A DNA stretch of 23,779 nucleotides, taken from a virus. Shown here piece by piece: positions 13,825-21,928 of the stretch. The translations under genes and the position numbers were made by a program. Every line of letters begins with the position of its first letter. Within the stretch, counting starts at the first letter, position 1. The stretch lies in the IMG/VR virus record IMGVR_UViG_3300043465_000415, positions 1-23,779 of that record; one strand, 5' to 3'. The notes under the pieces were generated by a model. It did no database searches, was not told the origin of the DNA, and saw only the letters and a list, made by a program, of their open reading frames with translations.

Positions 13825-16811
13825 TACTTGCCTTTCGTATATACCTTATAGTCGCCGGGATCGGTGAACTGAGTACCGACAGGAAGCGCGTCATATTGTT
13901 CTTGGCTCTTGATGAGAGGAGCCTTGCTCAACTGACGCAGCAATGTGTCGGCTGTCATGCCGGTGCTGCTTTCGACTTGGCGGTTGAGCATGATCTTCTC
14001 TTCACGGTTCATGCCCTTAAACTTCTTTAGCAAAGAAAGTTCTGGGTTCTCCGCGTTGAACTTAGCGTTGGCGGCTTCACGCGCCTTGCTGTAAATCTCT
14101 TTGATTGCTGCGGACTTACCGACATTATCCAAGTTCTGATACTCAGGAGACTGCAACAACGGTGCGATCCCGCGCTCGGCAATGATGCCGAGGTCGCGGT
14201 TAACAAGGCGGTCGATAGCAACTTCGCCGGTCTTTGACCCCACATCGTAGGCCGTAAGGCCAAGTTTATCCAATTCGCTTTCGACAATGTTCTTGGCCGG
14301 ACGGATCGTGGCCCCAAGAAGCTGACGCAACGCGGGGTTATCAGTGGTCAATGGCCCTTCACGCGTGGCCGACACCGCTGCCGGAACGCCCATTGCCTGC
14401 TGCGCTCCGGGTATTGGACGCACAAGAGCGGCAAGTGGGTTGTCCTTGGTGTCACGGTAGACCGCTTCTTCGGGATCATACTGGGCGTAGAAATCTTTGA
14501 ACGTGCTGAATGGTTGAAGGAAGCCCGCGCCTACATCGGCCAGCCAGCTTGTCGCAATCGTCTTGGCTTTGTCGAGGTTTCCGGCAGCACCAGACAAATC
14601 CTTGAGAAGCTGGTCCGTTACATAGAGGCCCGTGCCTGCACGAAACTGCGCGCCGGATAGACCTTGGAGAATATCCTTTGTCTCAAACGCTTGGTCTAGG
14701 GTATTATCCTGCGCTCGTTTAATAAGATCAGCAACCAAAAGATACGGAGCCGCCGGGAAGTACGGGCGAAGATCGACTGTCCGGCCATCCTCAAGTTTCC
14801 CTTCGTACCATTTCTCCCCAGCGTTTTCGCTGTTGCGGAATTGGTACGCACCGTACAGCATGGACGAGCCGACAATGGCTTTAGACACAGCCGACACATC
14901 GCCCTTAGCAAACTTGGCGCGTTCCGCTTCGGTCAACAGCTTAGTGAAACCCGCAGGGCTGTAGTCAAACTGGAACTTTAAGGCGTTCATCATGAAGCGC
15001 GGAAACGGCATGATCGTTGTACCGACAACGCGGGCAACGGTCCCAACCTTGCCCATTTTGTCCAGCATATCCCCAAACTTATCGGCAACTTCAGATTTGC
15101 CGGAGTAAGTAAAGCCGAGGGTATCATCAAGCGCCGTAGCCCACGCTTCTTCGGGAAGATTTGCTAAGCCACCTGTGTCAACAAGTTCATCGAAGTCTAA
15201 ATTAAGCCGTGTCGCTTCTCGGCGTAGATAGACCGGGAACATTGCTTTGCGCGTTGCTGTTTCTGATACGCGGTTAAAAAGGTTTGCAACGTCAACAGCC
15301 TTCTCAACTTTTGCAAACGCATCTTTCCTGACTACACGCGACACATCCGCCGCATAGGTAGCCGCCAATTCTTTTTGTATTTCTGGCTGCACATTCTTCA
15401 TCTGCTCCCAGAACTTAGTGTTCCGACCGGGAGCAAAACGATCCGTAATAACAGCCGCTGCATCAAAGGGGTTAACGCCGACTTTCTCTTGGCGGAAAGG
15501 ATTAGCCGCAGCGTTGACCGCGCTATCCATAAGGTTCGTCGCCGCGTCGATAGGCACGCGAACGCCAGACGAAATGACGTTGCGCATTGTTGTGGCAACG
15601 CTTGATACGAGCGCACCGCGATAGGTGTTGGATAGTCGTTTCCAAAAGTCCATACCGTCCGCTTCTTGAAGGCCAAGTTTAGCAATGTCGGCTGCTTCTT
15701 TAGGAACGTACCGGCTGGCGATACTGAAACGCTGCATAACACGGGCCGCATCGCCCAGACCTTGGCGTGATCCAGTGATAAGTTCGAACAGGTCTTCGTC
15801 TTTAAGGTCGTACTTTGTAACGAGTTTAGACACCTCTTCTTCGGGAAGAGTGCCTGCCTTGAAGTGGCGATAGAAAAACTCAGAGAACGGCATATCGGCT
15901 GGGCGTTGCAGCCCTGCGAGATTGCTATAGTCTGCGGCGAAGTTAGCAACCTTACCGCCAATTTCAGCGGTAGGCACAGGCTGCGTCTGGCCCTTCACTT
16001 CCATAGCCGCGATAGCGGGTTTGCCTGTTTCCGGTGTAGACGCTGGCAGATCATATGCTGCATTACGCGGTGCTACCGCAGCTTCAGGGATTGCTGCTGT
16101 GGCCACGGGGGCTTCCGGCAACTCAACCGCCTTCGCCTTTGGCAGCGTCTCCGGTATAACAGGGGCTGGAGTAACGGTCTTAGCAACTGCGGCCATCTCC
16201 GGAGAGAGCGCAGTTTCCGGAACCGCTGCCGCAACTTCATCCGCAACTGCGGCTGGGCCAGTAGCAAAACGGCCGATAGCCGCGCTAGTCTCCGGTGCAA
16301 CACGACGGAGACCCGCCGCTACTGGCCTACCCGCAAATGGCAGAACGGTAAGCCCAGTGTTTAAATAATCTATACCTGTCCCACGACCTGTTAAGACATC
16401 GCCGATACTGGTTTCGATTGCGTTAAGGCCGAGTAGGCTTTCGATATTTTGAACTACGTCTTGGCCGTACTGTACCGCACCACGTTCATCAAAGCCGGGA
16501 AGCAAACCCGCTACATTCGCAACGCCAGAAGCAAGGGCGTCATAGACACCTCCCGTAATTGTAGTCGGGGTAACTGCGGTTAGTTCTGGTTGCCGATTAG
16601 CGGTAACAACACTCTCGCCTTCTGCTGGCGTTCGTGCGACAACAGGAGCCGCAAGCAGTGGACCTTTGTAGTTCTTTGCAATCCAAGCATCAGCCGCAGC
16701 TTTAAGTTCATCGTTGCTGTTAAGCGACGTTACACCGGGAAGCGTGATCGTCTCCCCAGTGGCCGGAATTTTCAGGAATACTGGTTCGCCTTTTGGCTTC
16801 ACTTCAGCCAT
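13824..16811 (-). CDS. large putative internal virion (ejection) protein (995 aa)
   Basis: The ATG has AGGA seven bases upstream. No enzyme motif is visible. The N-terminus looks like a small folded unit (EPVFLKIPATGETITLPG). Residues about 180-270 are Ala/Pro/Val-rich and low complexity, like a linker. The rest is long and mainly helical, with a hydrophobic stretch VGTVARVVGTTIMPFPRFMM near the middle. Size, composition and position after two smaller Ala/Gln-rich genes match the largest internal core protein of podoviruses (T7 gp16-like position), which leaves the capsid with the DNA. There is no transglycosylase motif that I can see. The function is inferred from context. Confidence 0.65.
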   Translation of the reverse strand: MAEVKPKGEPVFLKIPATGETITLPGVTSLNSNDELKAAADAWIAKNYKGPLLAAPVVARTPAEGESVVTANRQPELTAVTPTTITGGVYDALASGVANVAGLLPGFDERGAVQYGQDVVQNIESLLGLNAIETSIGDVLTGRGTGIDYLNTGLTVLPFAGRPVAAGLRRVAPETSAAIGRFATGPAAVADEVAAAVPETALSPEMAAVAKTVTPAPVIPETLPKAKAVELPEAPVATAAIPEAAVAPRNAAYDLPASTPETGKPAIAAMEVKGQTQPVPTAEIGGKVANFAADYSNLAGLQRPADMPFSEFFYRHFKAGTLPEEEVSKLVTKYDLKDEDLFELITGSRQGLGDAARVMQRFSIASRYVPKEAADIAKLGLQEADGMDFWKRLSNTYRGALVSSVATTMRNVISSGVRVPIDAATNLMDSAVNAAANPFRQEKVGVNPFDAAAVITDRFAPGRNTKFWEQMKNVQPEIQKELAATYAADVSRVVRKDAFAKVEKAVDVANLFNRVSETATRKAMFPVYLRREATRLNLDFDELVDTGGLANLPEEAWATALDDTLGFTYSGKSEVADKFGDMLDKMGKVGTVARVVGTTIMPFPRFMMNALKFQFDYSPAGFTKLLTEAERAKFAKGDVSAVSKAIVGSSMLYGAYQFRNSENAGEKWYEGKLEDGRTVDLRPYFPAAPYLLVADLIKRAQDNTLDQAFETKDILQGLSGAQFRAGTGLYVTDQLLKDLSGAAGNLDKAKTIATSWLADVGAGFLQPFSTFKDFYAQYDPEEAVYRDTKDNPLAALVRPIPGAQQAMGVPAAVSATREGPLTTDNPALRQLLGATIRPAKNIVESELDKLGLTAYDVGSKTGEVAIDRLVNRDLGIIAERGIAPLLQSPEYQNLDNVGKSAAIKEIYSKAREAANAKFNAENPELSLLKKFKGMNREEKIMLNRQVESSTGMTADTLLRQLSKAPLIKSQEQYDALPVGTQFTDPGDYKVYTKGK

Positions 16812-16819
16812 TCAAAATC

Positions 16820-17788
16820 CTATCGACGGATGATTGGTGTACCGGTTGCTGGCGGGAGAAATCCAGCAAAGGGGTTGGAGGATGTCGGCCCTTTCTGACC
16901 GGTATCAATAGCGCGTGTTGGGTTCTTCGGATCAAACGCCATAATTCTGCCATCGGCTGTAGTACGGAACTGATACGACGGCGCGCTTCCACCACCGCCA
17001 CCGCCGCGTCCATCGCCACGAGCAAAGCGTTTTTCATCAAGCGCCAAACTACGGGCTTGAAAAGCGGTCATCTGCTTCGGGATCGTCAGGACAAGTTCGT
17101 TCGTATCTTCGTTACGAATTTCAACCGCGTTGCCAACGTCAATCTCGCGTGTCTTGGACGGCATTTTCTGATCTGTAACGACAGACGAACCATCGCCAAA
17201 TGTCAGTCGCACATTGCCCGTTGCCGGATCGCGGTCACGGTTGAACACTTGTTTTTGGCGGAACGCTTCTGTCTGCACCAGTTTAAATGCTTCTGCGGGG
17301 TCCGCATTCTCAAGAACGCCGCGCTGGCTTTCTGGCAAAGACGATGCGAATTGCTTAATGAATGCGCGCTGCTGCTGCTCTTGCTGCTGAGCCTGCTGCA
17401 ACTGGGCAATCTGATACTGAGCGTTCAGCTTTTCCATCTGCTGCTTGCGCACGCCCTGAAGAACAGCGGACGGAGCCTGAGCACCTCGGCTACCTGCGGC
17501 GCGAAGTACTTGGCCAATCGCGCTAATCTTTTCGCCGGTTGATAACGGGTTAATGCCGCCGCTCATGAGAGCCTGCATATCCTGAATGTACTTTGCCGTC
17601 GGAGAAAGCGCAGGCTGTGCTGCTGTGGGCTGTGCTGCTGTGGGCTGTGCTGCTGCGGGCTGTGCTGCTGCGGGCTGGGGCACGACACCTGCCATATCAA
17701 TAGAAGGCATAGCGCCAACAGAACGCACTACGCCACCCTGCGGGGTGCGCTTCGGAATCAATGTTTGCAGTAGGGCGTATATCGACAT
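16820..17788 (-). CDS. putative internal virion protein with AAQP tandem repeats (322 aa)
   Basis: ATG 17788 follows GGAGGAGAT. The N-terminal part has a run of about five AAQPA/AAQPT units encoded by 15-bp DNA repeats. The middle (about residues 115-150) is a Gln-rich coiled coil (QYQIAQLQQAQQQEQQQRAF). A Gly-rich linker (GDGRGGGGGGSAP) follows near 270, then a short C-terminal domain (YQFRTTADGRIMAFDPKN). It lies between two other structural-looking genes with four to eight bases between them. An ejection or internal core role is inferred from order and composition. No enzyme motif is seen. Confidence 0.65.
   Translation of the reverse strand: MSIYALLQTLIPKRTPQGGVVRSVGAMPSIDMAGVVPQPAAAQPAAAQPTAAQPTAAQPALSPTAKYIQDMQALMSGGINPLSTGEKISAIGQVLRAAGSRGAQAPSAVLQGVRKQQMEKLNAQYQIAQLQQAQQQEQQQRAFIKQFASSLPESQRGVLENADPAEAFKLVQTEAFRQKQVFNRDRDPATGNVRLTFGDGSSVVTDQKMPSKTREIDVGNAVEIRNEDTNELVLTIPKQMTAFQARSLALDEKRFARGDGRGGGGGGSAPSYQFRTTADGRIMAFDPKNPTRAIDTGQKGPTSSNPFAGFLPPATGTPIIRR
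17613..17672. repeat. four tandem 15-bp repeats inside the 322-aa gene
   Basis: GGCTGTGCTGCTGTG occurs twice in a row (17613-17642), followed by two copies of GGCTGTGCTGCTGCG (17643-17672). On the coding strand they give the AAQP-type pentapeptide repeat. The pairwise identity suggests recent slippage or duplication. Repeat number may vary between relatives without breaking the frame. Confidence 0.9.
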
Positions 17789-17792
17789 CTAA

Positions 17793-18638
17793 TTATCTCC
17801 TCCGTAGAAGTTCAAGAAGAGTACCAAGCGCATCCGCAGCCGTACCAACTTGGCTAAGCGTTGACTGGCCGGGGGAAGTTGTTGTCTGCGTGACCGGAGA
17901 CGGCAGACCCTGCGAACCCAAAAGCAATGTCCGAAGCTGCTGCTCTGGGAAGCCGCGCTGTTCGAGGAAGTCCTTGTAGGCCAGATCGAGGTTCTGCTGG
18001 GCCATGCCGCGTTGCGCTTGACCCGTACCCTGAAGCATCGAAGCGTAAGCCTGCTGATTGCCAAGTGCCTGTTGGCCGTAGCCCGCAAGAGCCTGTGCAC
18101 CCGCAAGCTGCTGACCCGGCAGAGCCTGTGCAAACCCAGCGGCTTGCGAGTACCCCTGATTATACAGGTTCGACAGCGTTTGAGCCGTGTTCAAATCCTG
18201 CTCACCCGCAAGCTGCGCTTCGTATACACCACGACGTTCGTTACCGAATGCCCGCGATGAAGCAAGCTGCGCCCGCGTTGCTGCGTCACGTTCAGCGCGG
18301 CTCTGTGCAAGGCGGGCCATCGTGGCGTCGATGACGTTGGTCTGGAACGGCGACATGAAGCCGGTGACATCTTGCTGGAACCGCTGTGGCGTGTAACCCG
18401 CTGCGCCCTGAGCAACCTGTGTGGCTTGGTTAAGCTGCGGCATCCCAACTTGCTGGGTCGCAGCATTGATTGCCGTCTGGAACCCTTGCTCTTCAGCAGG
18501 ACGGAACTGCGCAATGCGCGGCCCTTGATACGCCTGATACGGAATGGCCGCGACTTGCTGTGCGGCGGTATAATTACGCGCCAGAATATCCTGAATAAAA
18601 GGATTGAGTTGCTGTGCAGTGGTAGTAGTTTCCGCCAT
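17793..18638 (-). CDS. putative internal virion protein, Ala/Gln-rich (281 aa)
   Basis: ATG 18638 is preferred to the upstream TTG (18650); it has GGGGAA eight bases ahead and overlaps the micro-ORF stop as TAATG. The protein is mostly helical with many Ala and Gln residues (NPFIQDILARNYTAAQQVAA, RLAQSRAERDAATRAQLASSRAFGNERRG, GQQLAGAQALAGYGQQALG). I see no signal peptide or enzyme motif. Similar Ala/Gln-rich proteins sit just upstream of the big ejection proteins in many podoviruses, so a small core protein is the likely role. Confidence in the gene is high; confidence in the function is moderate. Confidence 0.7.
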   Translation of the reverse strand: MAETTTTAQQLNPFIQDILARNYTAAQQVAAIPYQAYQGPRIAQFRPAEEQGFQTAINAATQQVGMPQLNQATQVAQGAAGYTPQRFQQDVTGFMSPFQTNVIDATMARLAQSRAERDAATRAQLASSRAFGNERRGVYEAQLAGEQDLNTAQTLSNLYNQGYSQAAGFAQALPGQQLAGAQALAGYGQQALGNQQAYASMLQGTGQAQRGMAQQNLDLAYKDFLEQRGFPEQQLRTLLLGSQGLPSPVTQTTTSPGQSTLSQVGTAADALGTLLELLRRR

Positions 18639-18709
18639 TATATTCCCCAAGCGGTTTGGCCGCCTAATCCTTCGTCATTAACACAAAACAAAATGAATTG
18701 ACAGCCCAT
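18638..18709 (-). CDS. 23-residue micro-ORF filling an intergenic gap
   Basis: The frame starts two bases after the stop of the jelly-roll gene (TAGTAATG) and ends at a TAA that overlaps the next ATG (TAATG), filling the gap almost exactly. The product has a hydrophobic CQFILFCV start and a DEGLGGQTAWG tail. There is no Shine-Dalgarno beyond re-initiation. It may be real or only a ribosome bridge. Confidence 0.4.
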   Translation of the reverse strand: MGCQFILFCVNDEGLGGQTAWGI

Positions 18710-18711
18710 TA

Positions 18712-19305
18712 CTACTGCACCTGCATTACTGATAGTAGGCAAGATGGCCCGGATGGAGCAAATGCCGTTGCAGGAGAAGCATGAAGTTCAAGGTTCGTGC
18801 TATCAGCGGCCCACATTAACTCAATGTAATCGCCAGCAACTAATGAAAAGAAGTCATCGCGGCCTGACGCCATGTGGCCACCGTTGATGTCACTTGTTGA
18901 CAAGAACGTACTTGCCGAAACATCTGTTCCATTTTTCCTGAACCAAAAATATGTAGTTTTTGCGCTGCTGTTATTGGATAGAACTGTAAAATGGGCTGAG
19001 AAATTATAGATGCCAGCTTCCGTTACAACGATCCGAGAGGCAGGCGATCCGATTGAAACGCCGTTACTTTCTTCAGTTGTGTCGAATGTAATCGCATACG
19101 CCGTATTCGCAGCGGCAGGAGACACACTAGCGGTCTTCTTAAACTGGCCGTAGAACCCGTCGTAGATCAGCTTGGCGGGGGCGTAGATACCAACGTCCTG
19201 ACCCTTCTCGTAAACATTATTCGAGAAAAGTTCTATGAGGCGGTTGCGTTGCGCTTCATAGTTTGGGTCGTACTGAGCAGGAGGTGGGGGTAGCTTAATG
19301 CTCAT
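18712..19305 (-). CDS. structural protein with C1q/TNF-like jelly-roll C-terminus (197 aa)
   Basis: A Pro-rich start (KLPPPPAQYDPNYEAQRNRLIELF) leads into a helix. From about residue 60 to the end there is a strand-rich domain: AYAITFDTT, a Gly/Ser segment, RIVVTEAGIYNFSAHFTVL, TTYFWFRKNGTDV, FFSLVAGDYIELMWAA. This order (aGxYxFsa...vxkNG...l.aGDyIel) is that of C1q/TNF-like jelly-rolls found in phage appendages and receptor-binding proteins. Its ATG overlaps the stop of the tail protein as ATGA. It is probably a tail or head appendage that contacts the host surface. Confidence 0.7.
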   Translation of the reverse strand: MSIKLPPPPAQYDPNYEAQRNRLIELFSNNVYEKGQDVGIYAPAKLIYDGFYGQFKKTASVSPAAANTAYAITFDTTEESNGVSIGSPASRIVVTEAGIYNFSAHFTVLSNNSSAKTTYFWFRKNGTDVSASTFLSTSDINGGHMASGRDDFFSLVAGDYIELMWAADSTNLELHASPATAFAPSGPSCLLSVMQVQ

Positions 19306-20783
19306 CGACGCCCACCCGGAATTGCGTTAAGGCGCTGCACACCAACACGCCAATCAGACGGCGTTGTGGTTGTTACGCGCATCTTTATCTGGCGTCCGTT
19401 GAAACGAACCGATGTCGGCTGTGTCAAACTATACGGGCCGTAGGATGTCTCTTCACTTGTCGGATAATAGCGCGTCTTAAATGTGGCGGAGACGCTACCC
19501 TGATTGCGTTCGTCTGGGATCATCTCGTTGATATAAAGGATTTGATCGCCGTTTCCAATCTGGAACGGACCGCTCTCGGCGTAAGGAAGCGCGTCGCTGT
19601 AGTTCAGGCCAACTTCGTGGTCGTAGATGAAGCCATCTGTGCCAACCATGACTGGGTTGCGGAACACGCTGCGGTCCGTACCCGCTGTACGAGCCAGCGT
19701 GCCAATCGTCCAATGGTTCTCCACATAATCCCACGCAACGTAGCTGTCATTCTCGTTAGAGTTGGCCGATGGATAGAACCACCAGACTTCGTTGTACTGC
19801 GCGTTGTTAACAGCGTAGACTTTGGAGATTTGGTTGGTGTTAATGTTGTTGAACACATAGTCGTAGACTTCGCATGGTAATGGCTTCACATAGCCATCAT
19901 AGATGTGGAAGCCCTTCTGGCCCATCCATACCGCCATATTGTCAAGAACAGCAACGCAGTTGGCAGACGCAGCGCCGCAAGCACGGCCCGCGATTTCCGC
20001 TTGATACACAAATGGCTGGCCGACGTATGTCAGAGTGTGCGCGTCAATGTCAGTCAGGATAAGGTTCTGGCCGCGAACGCGCTTACCGGTCATAATCCGC
20101 CCAGACGTTTGCAGTATGATGCTACCCGCCAGATTGGTAGAAGCGGCTGTCCAGATGGTATTGTTTTCGAGATCGGACCACGCAACCTTACGGCCATCGC
20201 CGGAAGCACCCAGCGCAAACAGGGAGCGTTCGGCAGTTACAAGAAGACCAATGCAACTTGTCGGCGCGTTGGTGATTACAGCGGCTTTTGTTGGCGTTGT
20301 GTAATCAAGCTGCCACTCATACAGCTTGCCGTCAGATGTCGAGCAGCCGACGAGATATTCGCCCCAAGTATCTAGCGACCATGTGGTAGCCGCCGTTACC
20401 GAGCCAGTATCCGGACGAGGTATGCCGTAATAACCACTGCCGTAAGTACCAATCCCGTAACCCGCACCCGAAGAAGCGTTGTCAGAACCTGCGGTAAAAC
20501 CAACAGGCGTAATATCTACCAGAACATTGGATTGTGTTACCGCATAAAGTTTCGACGAAGTTCCGATAGCCATGAGGCGTACATCGCTGTTCGTCTTCCA
20601 CGCCAGCAAAGAGCGGGCCTTGCCCGTTAGCGCGGTAATGTTGCGCTTCTCCCACCCGCCAACCGGCTCCATTGCGCCTTCTGTCCAGCGCACAAGATTA
20701 ACGTCGTACCACCGCCCGGCGGACTGAAGTTCAGTGCCGTTGCGAAATACGCCGGGAGGAATGTTAATCGGAATGAGCGCCAT
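19302..20783 (-). CDS. tail hub / DNA-stabilisation-like protein, P22 gp10 type (493 aa)
   Basis: The protein starts MALIPINIPPGVFRNGTELQ and is strand-rich with repeated Trp and Gly residues: SLLAWKTNSDVRLMAIGT, TWSLDTWGEYLVGC, GKLYEWQL, VAWSDLENNTIWTA, then NAQYNEVWWFYPS and SYVAWDYVENHWTIG. This beta-propeller-like pattern resembles the phage stabilisation protein of P22 (gp10), part of the tail that closes the portal. Length is close to gp10 (about 470). The ribosome binding site is GGATAAAAAT. A T7 gp12-like tubular protein is the alternative. Confidence 0.6.
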   Translation of the reverse strand: MALIPINIPPGVFRNGTELQSAGRWYDVNLVRWTEGAMEPVGGWEKRNITALTGKARSLLAWKTNSDVRLMAIGTSSKLYAVTQSNVLVDITPVGFTAGSDNASSGAGYGIGTYGSGYYGIPRPDTGSVTAATTWSLDTWGEYLVGCSTSDGKLYEWQLDYTTPTKAAVITNAPTSCIGLLVTAERSLFALGASGDGRKVAWSDLENNTIWTAASTNLAGSIILQTSGRIMTGKRVRGQNLILTDIDAHTLTYVGQPFVYQAEIAGRACGAASANCVAVLDNMAVWMGQKGFHIYDGYVKPLPCEVYDYVFNNINTNQISKVYAVNNAQYNEVWWFYPSANSNENDSYVAWDYVENHWTIGTLARTAGTDRSVFRNPVMVGTDGFIYDHEVGLNYSDALPYAESGPFQIGNGDQILYINEMIPDERNQGSVSATFKTRYYPTSEETSYGPYSLTQPTSVRFNGRQIKMRVTTTTPSDWRVGVQRLNAIPGGRR

Positions 20784-20795
20784 ATTTTTATCCGT

Positions 20796-20811
20796 ACCTA
20801 AAGTCTTAGGT
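20796..20811 (-). other. small hairpin upstream of the tail protein gene
   Basis: ACCTAA-AGTC-TTAGGT is a six-base-pair stem with a four-base loop in the 34-base gap between the Rz1-like stop and the next ATG. On the transcribed strand it is followed by ACGGATAAAAATATG, which holds the ribosome binding site. It could be a weak terminator, a stability hairpin or a processing site. Confidence 0.4.
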
Positions 20812-20817
20812 CTTATA

Positions 20818-21171
20818 TCACTTCTTGGGAATTTTTACAGCCTCTTCCCATGCTTCTATTGTTCGGCGGTGACGCAATGCGCAGTCACCATATTTAGCTA
20901 ATATATCGACTTCCCATATAGCACGCTCAGGATCAATAAGCGTAGCTGGTGGCGAGGGAAGCGGCGGGCAGTTACTCGCTAGGTTCGCTGGCGGCTGCGG
21001 CATTGGCGCGATTGACGCCGCCTTCGAGCAGCCCGATAAGACGAGGGTCAGGAGCACAATCAGCAGGAACAGCAGGCAAAGTCTTATATATCTCGCGGAT
21101 GGTTTGCTTTTCTCCGGCGACCACGACATCGGCTTTATCTCGTTCGGATTGGTAGAGCGTTGAAACCTCAT
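20818..21171 (-). CDS. Rz1: o-spanin, Rz1-like outer-membrane lipoprotein (117 aa)
   Basis: A hydrophobic segment YIRLCLLFLLIVLLTLVLSGC ends in a lipobox with Cys48, followed by a Pro-rich run (PMPQPPANLASNCPPLPSPP). Both are hallmarks of Rz1-type o-spanins, which link to an i-spanin to disrupt the outer membrane. It overlaps the Rz-like gene in another frame (20972-21171). ATG 21171 has AAGGA about eight bases ahead; ATG 21129 is a shorter alternative with a weaker site. The 117-residue length is longer than a typical embedded Rz1, because it extends past the Rz stop. Confidence 0.8.
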   Translation of the reverse strand: MRFQRSTNPNEIKPMSWSPEKSKPSARYIRLCLLFLLIVLLTLVLSGCSKAASIAPMPQPPANLASNCPPLPSPPATLIDPERAIWEVDILAKYGDCALRHRRTIEAWEEAVKIPKK

Positions 21172-21331
21172 CTATTTTTCCTTGCATTTGCTGGCGCTGC
21201 TTCGCAGCTTTTTCCAGAACCGCAGAATACGCGGCATCGCACTGCCAGTCTTTGACCTTCCACCCGGCGGTAAGGCCAACAGCAAGAGCGCCTGCCGCCA
21301 CATAACCCATGAATGGATTAATCCGCACCAT
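20972..21331 (-). CDS. Rz: i-spanin, Rz-like inner-membrane protein (119 aa)
   Basis: An N-terminal membrane helix (MGYVAAGALAVGLTAGW, about 8-24) is followed by a long coiled-coil region (AVLEKAAKQRQQMQGKIDEV ... YQSERDKADVVVAGEKQTI). It ends in a DCAPDPRLIGLLEGGVNRAN motif typical of Rz proteins. This type-II membrane protein would reach the Rz1 lipoprotein across the periplasm. Its 5' end overlaps the holin-like gene by 14 bases, and its 3' part overlaps Rz1 out of frame. Confidence 0.85.
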   Translation of the reverse strand: MVRINPFMGYVAAGALAVGLTAGWKVKDWQCDAAYSAVLEKAAKQRQQMQGKIDEVSTLYQSERDKADVVVAGEKQTIREIYKTLPAVPADCAPDPRLIGLLEGGVNRANAAAASEPSE

Positions 21332-21539
21332 TTATTTTGCCCCATTCTCTCACCGCAAATATAGTCGCACAAGATGCAATCGTAGCCGCCAAGTCCGTAA
21401 GAGAAATCGACTGGCTGTTTACAATGGGCAAGGCTACCGCATTTACAATAACACCGCAAGCAATACCGACACATGTGACTGGACGCCACCAAACCCGGAC
21501 ACGCTCAAGCAGCGCGGTCTCAAGTTCTTTAATCGTCAT
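21318..21539 (-). CDS. putative holin, multi-span membrane protein (73 aa)
   Basis: Two strong hydrophobic segments (about 20-40: VTCVGIACGVIVNAVALPIV; about 47-63: LTDLAATIASCATIFAV) follow a charged N-terminus with VWWRP. A Gly/Asn/Asp-containing tail ends the protein. The size and pattern resemble phage and gene-transfer-agent holins. It lies between the endolysin and the spanins, the expected lysis order, and overlaps the endolysin gene by four bases. It would form the membrane lesion that times lysis. Confidence 0.7.
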   Translation of the reverse strand: MTIKELETALLERVRVWWRPVTCVGIACGVIVNAVALPIVNSQSISLTDLAATIASCATIFAVREWGKINGAD

Positions 21540-21928
21540 TTTGGGTCTGGGTATTTAGCGTGCGGAAGTTCCCAATGCGGGCCGTCCTTAAACGACTTCC
21601 AGTCCCCGCCCCAAGTGATCGACACATTCTCAAGATGCGCTGCCTTCTTCATGGCCTCTTCAATCTTATCGAACAGCGGCCAGTCCCAACGAATGCTACC
21701 TGCTACATACGGCGCGATGTCAACCGCGAATCCGTGAATGTGGCGCGAACGCATAGTCTTGGTCGCACCTTTTGCGAACAGTTCTTTCTGCCGTGCGGGG
21801 GTCCGCAGCCCTTCGATGACAGTGAAATCAATATCGGAAATGCTGATAGCGCGCTTAACGACGCGCACCAAATCGGGATGCACACCACGAAGGTTTAACA
21901 GGGAACGTGGGCCTAGCTTAAACGCCAT
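21536..21928 (-). CDS. endolysin, M15-family L-Ala-D-Glu type peptidase (130 aa)
   Basis: A zinc-peptidase pattern is visible: SRHIHGFAVDIA (His63 and Asp70, matching SxHxxGxAxD) and later DGPHWELP (His118), the third ligand, near an ITWGGDW segment. This is the M15 (VanY/T5 endolysin-like) fold, which cuts peptide stems in peptidoglycan. No signal peptide is present, so export depends on the holin. The ATG overlaps the upstream stop as TAATG and the gene overlaps the holin by four bases. All zinc ligands are present. Confidence 0.92.
   Translation of the reverse strand: MAFKLGPRSLLNLRGVHPDLVRVVKRAISISDIDFTVIEGLRTPARQKELFAKGATKTMRSRHIHGFAVDIAPYVAGSIRWDWPLFDKIEEAMKKAAHLENVSITWGGDWKSFKDGPHWELPHAKYPDPK

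Noticed and set aside
15864-16364. 166-codon plus-strand frame with many Arg and Cys
   Set aside because: It is antisense to the Ala/Pro-rich linker of the 995-aa gene; the composition follows from that sequence.
16793-17542. 249-codon plus-strand open frame
   Set aside because: It lies antisense to the 322-aa virion gene, which has a good ribosome binding site, coupling and plausible composition. The plus frame reads as low-complexity shadow sequence.
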